Below, piece by piece: positions 16,345-23,165 of a stretch of DNA of 24,332 nucleotides (position 1 is the first letter of the stretch; every line of letters begins with the position of its first letter). The position numbers and the translations under genes were made by a program. The stretch is taken from positions 1 through 24,332 of the forward strand of contig CAYQAJ010000046.1 of NCBI GenBank assembly GCA_964415245.1, written 5' to 3'. Below the pieces are notes generated by a model. It was not told the DNA's origin. It ran no database searches and saw nothing but the letters and a program-made list of their open reading frames with translations. Origin of the DNA: CAYQAJ01 sp964415245 (GTDB taxonomy: Bacteria; Planctomycetota; Planctomycetia; Pirellulales; Pirellulaceae).

Positions 16345-17352
16345 CTACGCCTTCGGGCCGTACACCTCGATCATGAGCATGACGAGCGACACGCCGTTGA
16401 GCAGAAAGTGCAGCGTAAGGCTGGGGAGGATTCGACCCGTGCGCTGGTACAAATAACCCAGCGCCAGGGCAAACACGAACAGCGGAATGGGATCGGGTCC
16501 ATGGCCAAGGTGCAATAGCGCGAACACGCCGGCGCTGCAAACAATCGGCAGCCAGCGAGCAAAGAAGCTCGGTTGAGGCTGCACGTCGACTGACGGCGCC
16601 TTGGGCTTGTCGACGGCCGGTACATTGGACGCGTCGGGAGGGGAGACGGCGATCTCGTCAGCAGCCGTGGACGATGGCGGCGGCGGCTCACCCATGATCC
16701 ATGACATCAAACCACTGCGAAGCGTGGCGACTCGCTCCATCCAGCCCTGCAACAGCACACGAAACAGGAACTCCTCGACCAGCGGCGCCACGACGAGTGC
16801 CGCGACGAAAACGCTGACGATCGTCACCGCATCGGGATGCTCGCGCACATTCTCTAGAAGCGGGTGCTCGGATTCGAACTTGTAATAGTAGACCAGAAGG
16901 GCTTGTATGCCGTACACGATGGGGCCGATCATGACCAGCGCCACCAGCCCCAACCGCACGTCGCGCAGCGCCTGTCGTAAGTCAAATCCCAGGTCGCGCA
17001 GCCGCGCGCCGGTGCGCAGTATCACGAACAGAACCGACGCCGCCATGGCGACAAGCGCGGCGAGTGAATTGGCCAACTGGATTGCGGCTTCCGCCGTCGA
17101 CGCCGAACCGGAAGCATCGACTACTTGCGGTAGAATCCAGGCCACGAACTCTCCCGCAAGTGGTGCGGACTGAAGGAGCGCAAAGGCGACAAACACGTCG
17201 AGGAATCCCCACGCGGCAGGGCGGCGCGGCTCCTGGGACAAGAGTGGTTTTCCACTCGCAACGCGACCGGTGGCAATCGACCATGCGGCCAAACAGAGAC
17301 CGATAGCCAACGCGGCAATTGCGCGTGCTAGGAACGACAAAGAATCGCCCAT
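16345..17352 (-). CDS. CPBP-family intramembrane glutamic endopeptidase (CAAX-type)
   Basis: 335 aa integral membrane protein with roughly seven or eight hydrophobic segments (near 7-25, 50-75, 95-112, 135-155, 176-200, 268-282, 290-302, 312-330). Catalytic motifs of the CPBP/Abi family are all present: EEFLFR at 193-198 (EExxxR), FALLH at 277-281 (FxxxH) and HFLLN at 315-319 (HxxxN/D). The family includes Rce1-like CAAX proteases and bacteriocin-immunity proteins; the bacterial substrate is usually unknown. An unusual Pro/Ser/Ala-rich insert of ~40 residues (222-262) separates motifs one and two. It follows pgsA by 60 bp on the same strand and may be co-transcribed. The Shine-Dalgarno is weak. 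Confidence 0.9.
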   Translation of the reverse strand: MGDSLSFLARAIAALAIGLCLAAWSIATGRVASGKPLLSQEPRRPAAWGFLDVFVAFALLQSAPLAGEFVAWILPQVVDASGSASTAEAAIQLANSLAALVAMAASVLFVILRTGARLRDLGFDLRQALRDVRLGLVALVMIGPIVYGIQALLVYYYKFESEHPLLENVREHPDAVTIVSVFVAALVVAPLVEEFLFRVLLQGWMERVATLRSGLMSWIMGEPPPPSSTAADEIAVSPPDASNVPAVDKPKAPSVDVQPQPSFFARWLPIVCSAGVFALLHLGHGPDPIPLFVFALALGYLYQRTGRILPSLTLHFLLNGVSLVMLMIEVYGPKA

Positions 17353-17412
17353 GGATCACGGCACTTGGAAAAGCAAACTACCAACCGCGACCGGCAACGT
17401 CGCCAGCGCTCG

Positions 17413-18003
17413 TCACGTCCGCAGCATTCGCGCCGCTACCACAATGTACTCGACGCCCGAGTACACGGTGAGGGCAATCGATGCCCATACGGTGACGGTA
17501 AGCGTCCACGCCAGCGCCGGGGGCAACTCTTCGCTGTTCTTCAGCACAATAAGGCAGATCAGGCTCGCCGCCACCGCGGCACATTGCAGGACCATTTTCA
17601 GCTTGCCTGCCATCTTGGCCGAGAAATCGCCGCCCCCCTGTTCGATAAAGCTCCGCAGCGCCGTAACCAGCAATTCGCGGGCGACCACCACCACCGCCAT
17701 CCAGGCGTAGATGCCTGAACCCGGCACGGCCGCCAGAAAGATGAAAGCGCCGCAGATCATGATCTTGTCGACGAACGGGTCGAACACGCGGCCGATCTGC
17801 GTGATCTGGTTGTACTTGCGGGCCCAATAGCCATCGAGCCGATCGGTGAGGGCGGCAATGAGAAAGCAGATCACCGCGGCGAGGTAATACTCGAGCGGGA
17901 TCAACACGAATGACACGATCGACAGCAGAAGCCTAAGTGCTGTGATCTGATTGGGGATGTTGAACGCTTGCGAGCGTCGGTCGTTCGGCGAAGTGGCAGT
18001 CAT
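17413..18003 (-). CDS. pgsA: CDP-diacylglycerol--glycerol-3-phosphate 3-phosphatidyltransferase
   Basis: 196 aa from ATG 18003, an integral inner-membrane enzyme making phosphatidylglycerol phosphate from CDP-diacylglycerol and glycerol 3-phosphate. The CDP-alcohol phosphotransferase signature is perfect: D54-x2-D57-G58-x2-A61-R62-x8-G71-x3-D75-x3-D79. FNIPNQITALR near the N-terminus is the family opening. About five hydrophobic helices follow. A longer start, TTG 18069, overlaps the TGA of rimO as TTGA and has a TAGGA 8-9 nt upstream. It is a real alternative, adding 22 residues (GGVEQGYRFPHAR), but the ATG gives a length closer to the family's. The rimO-pgsA pair is a common bacterial gene order, which supports both calls. 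Confidence 0.94.
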   Translation of the reverse strand: MTATSPNDRRSQAFNIPNQITALRLLLSIVSFVLIPLEYYLAAVICFLIAALTDRLDGYWARKYNQITQIGRVFDPFVDKIMICGAFIFLAAVPGSGIYAWMAVVVVARELLVTALRSFIEQGGGDFSAKMAGKLKMVLQCAAVAASLICLIVLKNSEELPPALAWTLTVTVWASIALTVYSGVEYIVVAARMLRT

Positions 18004-18065
18004 GGGCGTGCGCGCGTGTGGGAACCGATAACCTTGCTCCACCCCGCCGAGCGTGGCCGCTCCGC

Positions 18066-19421
18066 TCAACGCGGCTTTCCTACCGCAACTCCGATCAGGT
18101 CGTACTCGCGCGACGCGACGATCTCACACGCGGCGATCGCGCCGGCGGCCAGCTTGTGCTCCTGGCCTGTCACGTACACCACAGCGTCGACGTCGGGAGC
18201 GTCGGCCGACGAGCGGCCGATCCACACGTTGTCCTCGCCGGTGAGCGGGCGATCGAGTATCACATCCATTCGCTCGCCGATCAGGCTGTCGTTGCGATCC
18301 AGCGCGATGCAGCGCTGCAAGTCCATTAGCCGGTCGCGGCGCCCGTTCATCACCTCGTCGCTTACGTGGCCGGGCAGCGAAGCGGCCGGCGTGTCCGGCT
18401 CCAGCGAGTAGGTGAACGCACCGAGGCGATCGAATCGCTGCTGCTCGACGAAGGCGAGCAGCTCCTCGAACTGTTCGTCGGTTTCGCCCGGGAAGCCGGT
18501 AATCATCGTCGTGCGAAGCGCTAGTCTGGGTATCTCGGCCCGCAGCCGCGCGAGCAGCTCCTCCGTCTGGGCGCGGTTCACTCTGCGCGCCATCCGCCGC
18601 AGCATGGTGTCGTTGATGTGCTGAAGCGGCATGTCGAGGTACGGAAGCACGTGCCGGCTGTTGGCGATGGTCGCGGTCAGCTCCGGCGTGACGTACATCG
18701 GATAGAAATACATCAGCCGAATCCACTCGATCCCCTCGATCTCGTCGAGCCGCGCGATCAGCTCGGCCAACCGCGGCTCGCCATACAGGTCGATGCCGTA
18801 GTACGTCGTATCCTGGGCCACCACGATCAGCTCGCGCACGCCGTCGGCGGCAAGCTCGCGGGCCTCAGCCAGCACCTCGTCGATGGGCTTGGTGACGTGT
18901 TTGCCCCGCATGCCGGGAATCGCGCAGAACGTACACAGCCGGTCGCACCCCTCGGATATCTTCAGGTACGCAAAGTGCCGCGGCGTGATTCGAAGCCGAT
19001 CGCGATCGGGCAACGTGCGAATCGGCGCCGGGCGGAACACGCTGCGTTGCTCGCGCAGTCGGCCCACCATGCGGTCGGCAACTGAGGTCACTTCCTCGCG
19101 GCTGAACACGCCCACGAGAAAGTCGATGCCGGGCCGCTCCTGAAACATGGCCTCTTTCTGCCGCTCGGCGAGGCAACCGGAAACGATCACCCCTCCCACG
19201 CGCCCCTGCTGTTTGAGAGCCAGCATTTCGTCGATGACGCCGAACGATTCCTGCCGGGCCTGCTCGATGAAGCCGCAGGTGTTGACGATCACGAAGTCGG
19301 CCCCATCGGGCTCGGGCACAAGGCGATAGCCGTCGAGCTTTAAGAGCCCGAGCATGCGCTCGCTGTCGACCAGGTTCTTGGGACAGCCGAGACTGACGAA
19401 GGCGTAGGTGGCGGAATCCAT
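18066..19421 (-). CDS. rimO: Ribosomal protein uS12 (S12) methylthiotransferase RimO
   Basis: 451 aa, a little longer than E. coli RimO (441). It methylthiolates the conserved Asp of ribosomal protein S12 using two [4Fe-4S] clusters and SAM. The N-terminal MTTase domain has its three cluster cysteines: C13 (SLGCPKNLVDSE), C49 (NTCGFI) and C83 (SGCLAERQ). The radical-SAM domain has C159-x3-C163-x2-C166 (CDRLCTFC), then AIPGMRGKH. LGCPKNLVDSE separates RimO from MiaB, which has LGCQMN. ITGFPGETDEQFEELLAFV is the typical RimO segment. The C-terminal ~65 residues are a TRAM domain. The start follows from the short canonical N-terminus MDSATYAFVSLGCPKN; no strong Shine-Dalgarno is seen. Confidence 0.97.
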   Translation of the reverse strand: MDSATYAFVSLGCPKNLVDSERMLGLLKLDGYRLVPEPDGADFVIVNTCGFIEQARQESFGVIDEMLALKQQGRVGGVIVSGCLAERQKEAMFQERPGIDFLVGVFSREEVTSVADRMVGRLREQRSVFRPAPIRTLPDRDRLRITPRHFAYLKISEGCDRLCTFCAIPGMRGKHVTKPIDEVLAEARELAADGVRELIVVAQDTTYYGIDLYGEPRLAELIARLDEIEGIEWIRLMYFYPMYVTPELTATIANSRHVLPYLDMPLQHINDTMLRRMARRVNRAQTEELLARLRAEIPRLALRTTMITGFPGETDEQFEELLAFVEQQRFDRLGAFTYSLEPDTPAASLPGHVSDEVMNGRRDRLMDLQRCIALDRNDSLIGERMDVILDRPLTGEDNVWIGRSSADAPDVDAVVYVTGQEHKLAAGAIAACEIVASREYDLIGVAVGKPR

Positions 19422-19532
19422 CGAGGCGGGACCGGGGGCACGGGCCGAAAACGAGGCAGCGCAACAGGTTTGGCGCTTCGAGTCAGGATAGCCGAATCGA
19501 CCGACAGCGGCGAGAGGGGCGGGTGGCTGATT

Positions 19533-19560
19533 GTCAGTCGTCAGTTGTCAGTGGTCAGTT
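19533..19560. repeat. Heptanucleotide tandem repeat, GTCAGTN type
   Basis: Four perfect-period units: GTCAGTC, GTCAGTT, GTCAGTG, GTCAGTT. They lie between rimO and the receiver-like gene, just before the palindrome at 19577. Confidence 0.7.
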
Positions 19561-19576
19561 GTTACGGCGGCCAAAT

Positions 19577-19592
19577 GCCACATGAATGTGGC
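19577..19592. repeat. Palindrome GCCACAT-GA-ATGTGGC, copy 1
   Basis: A perfect 7-bp inverted repeat with a 2-nt loop, 13 bp beyond the stop of the receiver-like gene. With the following GGC it is identical to 19 bp at 21376-21394. Confidence 0.7.
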
Positions 19593-19604
19593 GGCGTATC
19601 GCGC

Positions 19605-20459
19605 TCAAGCGGCGTCGGCTTGGGGCGCGATTGCCAATGGCGACTCGTTCTCGCGCTGATTCAGCACGCGGTCGAACTCGCCGTGGAGCTCATCGACGAG
19701 AAATGGTTTAGCGATGACCGCGGCCGCACCGGCCTCTCGGGCTCGCATCACGTCGTCGTACCGCGGGAAACCGACCAGTGCCAGCACCGGCGCAGGGTGG
19801 AATCGCGCGACCAACTCCGCCAGTTCGCGTTCGCTTCGATCGTCGAGTCCGGCGGTGTCCCACAGTACGGCTGCCACGCCCGACTGATGAACGGGCCGAC
19901 CGGGCGCAAGCCAGGTACACGCGAATCCGGCGCTGGCGCAGGCATCGGCCAGCGCGTCGTAGGCGGCATGACGCGCGGCGGCGATAACAATCATTCCGCG
20001 GCGCGTCACGTCGCCGCTCGGCGTCGGCGGCGCGGGAGCAAAGAGAAACTTCTCGGCTTCCGTCGCCGTCGCGGGTGCATGCCAGCTCGATGGCCCACGT
20101 GCTGCCAATTGGCTCAACTCCCTCGGCGCTCGCAAGTGCCATCGATGCCACGGAAGCCGAATCACGCCCGGCCACGGCTGTCCGCCGCGCGGCAATCCAT
20201 CGCACCAACTTCCCAGCAGCGCAACGATTCGCGCCAGCGGCGCCGCTCGCCGCAGCGCCTCGAACGTGCTGGCCGCAATCTGACCCGGCCGCGACTGCGC
20301 CACGACGATCACTTCCGGCGCCTCGGGGCACACGGCCAACAGCGCAAGTGCCCGCTCCCGGCCGGTCGCGGCGATCAGCCGCGTGTGGCGATGCAGCCAT
20401 TCGACCGCCTCGGAAAAAGCGCGGTGCTCATAGTCGCCCGTCAGCAGTACGCGCATCAT
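19605..20459 (-). CDS. Degenerate double receiver-like regulatory protein
   Basis: 284 aa. ATG 20459 overlaps the TGA of the HTH-EIIA gene (ATGA), so the two are translationally coupled. Two alpha/beta halves are visible. Residues 2-110 (MRVLLTGDYEHRAF ... VIVVAQ ... RIVALLG) look like a receiver without a phosphorylatable Asp. Residues ~155-265 look like a second receiver: MIVIAAARHAAYDAL, VLWD with D201 in the phospho-acceptor position, PVLALVGFPRYDDVMRAREAGAA, and AKPF with K251. The conserved Thr/Ser before the loop is replaced (ALVGF). No output domain is present. It is probably a pseudo-receiver partner of the neighbouring regulator; this is inference. The C-terminal ~20 residues are a polar tail. 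Confidence 0.72.
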   Translation of the reverse strand: MMRVLLTGDYEHRAFSEAVEWLHRHTRLIAATGRERALALLAVCPEAPEVIVVAQSRPGQIAASTFEALRRAAPLARIVALLGSWCDGLPRGGQPWPGVIRLPWHRWHLRAPRELSQLAARGPSSWHAPATATEAEKFLFAPAPPTPSGDVTRRGMIVIAAARHAAYDALADACASAGFACTWLAPGRPVHQSGVAAVLWDTAGLDDRSERELAELVARFHPAPVLALVGFPRYDDVMRAREAGAAAVIAKPFLVDELHGEFDRVLNQRENESPLAIAPQADAA

Positions 20460-21169
20460 GTCGGGAGCTTCTCCTCGAACTGGGCGATCGCCTCGTGCAC
20501 CATGCGGGCTTCGGGGGCTTCGCGGATCGCAGTAAGCAGTGCCGGATCGCTGATCAGGCGGCTCAGCCGGGCCAGCGTTCTCAGGTGCCGCTGGTCGTCG
20601 GTCGAGCAGATAAGAAAGAAGATGTCGGTCAGCGCGCCGCGACTGCCGCCGAACGCGATGCCGCGGCTCGTGCGGCCCAACGCCAGAAACGGCTGCGCGA
20701 GAATCGAGGACATGGGCCGACGCGGATGCAATAAAGCCACGCCGCATTCGAGGGCCGTGGGGTGCAGCTTCTCGCGGGCACGCACCGCCTCGGCCATTTT
20801 CCTGGCATCCCAAAGCAGCCCGGTGCGAGCCGCCAGATCGGTCATGGCGCGGATCACCGAGTCGGCCGTGTTGGCCTCCAGCGGCGCGGCGATCGCTTCG
20901 ATCGGCAGCTTGCTGCTGATCGAGACGGGCGCCGCGCCGGCGGCGCGTGGCGCGGCGTCGAGAACCTCTTCCATTTCAATCAGCTCCGATTCGTCCGAGA
21001 TGCCGATGCGGTCTTCCAGCCAATGATGGATGTCGGCCTGGGGAAACCGCCACTGGCCCGCCACCTTGCGGCCCGGCAGCTTACCTCGGTCGGCCATTCG
21101 CTGCACCTGCGCCCGGGTCAGGTGCAGGTAGCGGGCGAGACTGTCGACGTCGAAGTCTTCGTATTCCAT
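20456..21169 (-). CDS. HTH (excisionase-type) domain fused to a PTS EIIA (fructose/nitrogen type) domain
   Basis: 237 aa. Residues ~8-52 form a MerR/excisionase-type DNA-binding domain: SLARYLHLTRAQVQRMADRG, then LPGRKVAGQWRFPQADIHHWL. A 35-residue acidic/Ala linker follows. Residues ~86-235 match PTS_EIIA_2: TGLLWD, then HPTALECGVALLHPR, where H148 sits in the phospho-acceptor position, then AFGGSRGALTDIFFLICSTDDQRHLRTLARLSRL. The domain would sense PTS phosphorylation or a related signal while the HTH binds DNA. No EIIB or EIIC is near, so a regulatory rather than transport role is likely. The start ATG 21169 is the only one giving a compact HTH; its Shine-Dalgarno is weak. Confidence 0.9.
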   Translation of the reverse strand: MEYEDFDVDSLARYLHLTRAQVQRMADRGKLPGRKVAGQWRFPQADIHHWLEDRIGISDESELIEMEEVLDAAPRAAGAAPVSISSKLPIEAIAAPLEANTADSVIRAMTDLAARTGLLWDARKMAEAVRAREKLHPTALECGVALLHPRRPMSSILAQPFLALGRTSRGIAFGGSRGALTDIFFLICSTDDQRHLRTLARLSRLISDPALLTAIREAPEARMVHEAIAQFEEKLPT

Positions 21170-21364
21170 TGGGCAAGTTCGCCGCGAATGCGCGAGCGCC
21201 GCATCACATGGGGGCCAACTTCTCACCGGTGCCGCGTCGCCCGAGCCGCTGACGGGATAGCATCGCAAGCAGTGCATTGTTCCACCAAACGTACGGACGT
21301 GTCCAGATCGACGAGCTCGGCGGGCGTTACTGGCAGTGCTATCGCGCGATGACGTCGCATCGGC

Positions 21365-21394
21365 GTGGCGCAAGCGCCACATGAATGTGGCGGC
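21365..21394. repeat. Overlapping palindromes (GTGGCGC-AA-GCGCCAC and GCCACAT-GA-ATGTGGC), copy 2
   Basis: GTGGCGC/AA/GCGCCAC (21365-21380) and GCCACAT/GA/ATGTGGC (21376-21391) share the middle GCCAC, so only one hairpin can form at a time. The second palindrome repeats the one at 19577-19592. Confidence 0.68.
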
Positions 21395-21414
21395 TATCCG
21401 GCGCAAAAGCAACC

Positions 21415-21443
21415 TTGACACTGTCGTCGAAATGCCGAACAAT
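21415..21443 (+). promoter_or_regulatory. Sigma70-type promoter of the Mur-ligase-like operon
   Basis: A perfect -35 TTGACA (21415-21420), a 17-bp spacer and -10 AACAAT (21438-21443; four of six consensus bases). It is the best promoter match I found in the window. The transcript would carry a ~180-nt leader before ATG 21633. Confidence 0.55.
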
Positions 21444-21615
21444 CCCGCCCGTTCACCAGGAACCGCGGAAGCACGTTCGGCACACGCCCATCGTGCGAGC
21501 GCGACGCACGCCCAAAGGATTCGGCGAGCGTCGTCGGGCGCTGACCCACGGGGACCCGCTCCCCAGCACCCATCATCCCGCCGGTTCGATAACGCATCGC
21601 ACATCGCTCCAAGGC

Positions 21616-21622
21616 AAGGAGG
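21616..21622 (+). promoter_or_regulatory. Strong ribosome binding site deciding the MurE-like start
   Basis: AAGGAGG, 10 nt before ATG 21633. It fixes this start against an in-frame open extension of 99 codons. Confidence 0.75.
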
Positions 21623-21632
21623 CCTTTGGGCC

Positions 21633-23165
21633 ATGCAGCATCTTTTTCGCCATACGGCGGGGATCAGCGTTCGCGAAACGCTCCCCGAGGCCCGCATTTT
21701 CCGCGGACGCGACCTGCGCGTGTCGGCTTGTTCGAGCGACTCCCGTCGTATGCGCGCCGGGGACCTGTTCGTCGCGCTGGTCGGATCGCATCACGACGGG
21801 CATGACTTCGCCGCTCACGCGGTCGAGCAGGGAGCCGTCGCGGTGCTGGCCGAGCGACCGCTTCCGATCGACGTGCCGGTTTTCGTCGTCGACGACACCC
21901 GCGAAGCGTACGGCCGCATCTGCCACGCGCTGGTCGGTCATCCCACGCAGCACCTGCGCGTGATCGGCGTCACGGGCTCGCACGGGAAAACAACGACCGC
22001 CACGCTGCTCGCCGCAGCGCTGGAAGCCGCGCAGCAAGACGTCGGCCTGGTCACCACGCTCGGCTGCTTCGACGGGCTCGATAGCTCCCCCGCCGGCCGA
22101 TCGCCGAATCCGCCCGAGTGGGCGCAGTCGCTGGCACGCATGGCCGCTAACGGATGTTCGCACGCCGTGCTCGAAGTATCGAGCCAGTCGCTTGCGCAAC
22201 GCCGCGTGGCGGGAATCGGCTTCGATGCCGCCGTGCTCACGCCACTGCGCGGCGGCCGACGCCAAGTCGATGGGCTTCCGACCAATGCCCGCACCGCCGC
22301 CACAAGGCTGATCGAGCGGCTCCGACCGGGCGGATTCGTGGTGTTGAACCACGACGACGCGGCCAGTCGCGAGTTGCTTGCGCAGCTCGACGTGCCCGTT
22401 ATTACCTGCGGCATGAACGAAGGAGCCGATGTGACGGCGGAAGTGGTCGAGCGCCATCGCGGCGAGCAGACATTCCTGCTGTCCGCCGGCAGCGATTCGA
22501 TCGCCGTTTGCACGCGGATGATGGGCGACCATCACGTGCAGAACTGTCTGCCCGCCGCCGCCGCGATGCTCGCGCTAGGTTACGACCTGGCCACGCTGGT
22601 TCGCGGGCTCGAATCGGTCGCTCGCCTCGCGGGCCGATTGGAACCGATCGACTGTGGCCAGCCGTTCGGCGTGTACGTCGACGCCGCCCGATCGCCCGAT
22701 GCGCTGGTCACCGCGCTTCGCACATTGCGGCAGGTTACACCCGGCCGTGTGATCTGCGTGTACGGCGCTCAGGGACATTGCGATCGCGACATGCGGCCGC
22801 TGTTGGGCCGCGTCGTCGAGCGCCACGCCGCATTGGGCATCATCACGAGCGACAATCCGGGAAGCGAAGCACCGCTCGCCATCGCCCACGACATTCTCGA
22901 CGGCTACCACCGCCCGCACGAAGCACACGTGTTGCCCGATCGCCGCGCCGCGATCCACTTCGCCCTTTCGCAGGCGCAAAGCGGCGACTGCGTGCTCATT
23001 GCCGGCAAGGGACACGAAGACTATCAGGTCGTCGGCCAGTCGCATCACCGCTCGGACGACCGCATCATCGCCGGGCGCTGGCTTGAAAAGCGAAACCGCG
23101 AAGAAGACGAACAGCGGTTTTCGGCCCCTGCCGTTTCGCGCCTCTCTCAGGGGTTGCAGCCATGA
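21633..23165 (+). CDS. MurE-like Mur ligase paralogue with lost catalytic motifs
   Basis: 510 aa, full MurE length. Canonical MurE adds the third residue (meso-DAP or Lys) to UDP-MurNAc-L-Ala-D-Glu using ATP. Intact here: N-terminal domain with SDSRRMRAGDLFVAL and DGHDF (UDP-sugar binding), the P-loop TGSHGKTTT at 114-122, EVSSQ at 181-185, and C-terminal GKGHEDYQ at 458-465. Altered: the NxxRDHLDYHGT segment is replaced at ~202-216 by TPLRGGRRQVDGLPT; the carbamylated-lysine region is NARTAATRL, without Lys; DYAHTPDAL is DAARSPDAL (350-358); GGDRDxxKRP is QGHCDRDMRP; and the DAP-selecting DNPR is DNPG (407-410). Synthetase activity is therefore doubtful. It is coupled to the next gene by an ATGA overlap. 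The canonical enzyme may be encoded elsewhere (inference). Confidence 0.85.
   Translation: MQHLFRHTAGISVRETLPEARIFRGRDLRVSACSSDSRRMRAGDLFVALVGSHHDGHDFAAHAVEQGAVAVLAERPLPIDVPVFVVDDTREAYGRICHALVGHPTQHLRVIGVTGSHGKTTTATLLAAALEAAQQDVGLVTTLGCFDGLDSSPAGRSPNPPEWAQSLARMAANGCSHAVLEVSSQSLAQRRVAGIGFDAAVLTPLRGGRRQVDGLPTNARTAATRLIERLRPGGFVVLNHDDAASRELLAQLDVPVITCGMNEGADVTAEVVERHRGEQTFLLSAGSDSIAVCTRMMGDHHVQNCLPAAAAMLALGYDLATLVRGLESVARLAGRLEPIDCGQPFGVYVDAARSPDALVTALRTLRQVTPGRVICVYGAQGHCDRDMRPLLGRVVERHAALGIITSDNPGSEAPLAIAHDILDGYHRPHEAHVLPDRRAAIHFALSQAQSGDCVLIAGKGHEDYQVVGQSHHRSDDRIIAGRWLEKRNREEDEQRFSAPAVSRLSQGLQP

Larger units (their letters stand above)
21170..21632. other. 463-bp divergent intergenic region with a palindrome and a promoter
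   Basis: It lies between the HTH-EIIA gene and the MurE-like gene. It contains the palindromic repeat at 21365-21394, a TTGACA/AACAAT promoter at 21415-21443 and a strong Shine-Dalgarno at 21616-21622. The in-frame extension of the MurE-like frame up to 21336 has no Mur similarity and is treated as non-coding. No small gene is evident. Confidence 0.6.

Noticed and set aside
15218..16456. 412-codon plus-strand open frame
   Set aside because: Antisense to the Gfo/Idh/MocA gene, which has clear Rossmann and EKP motifs.
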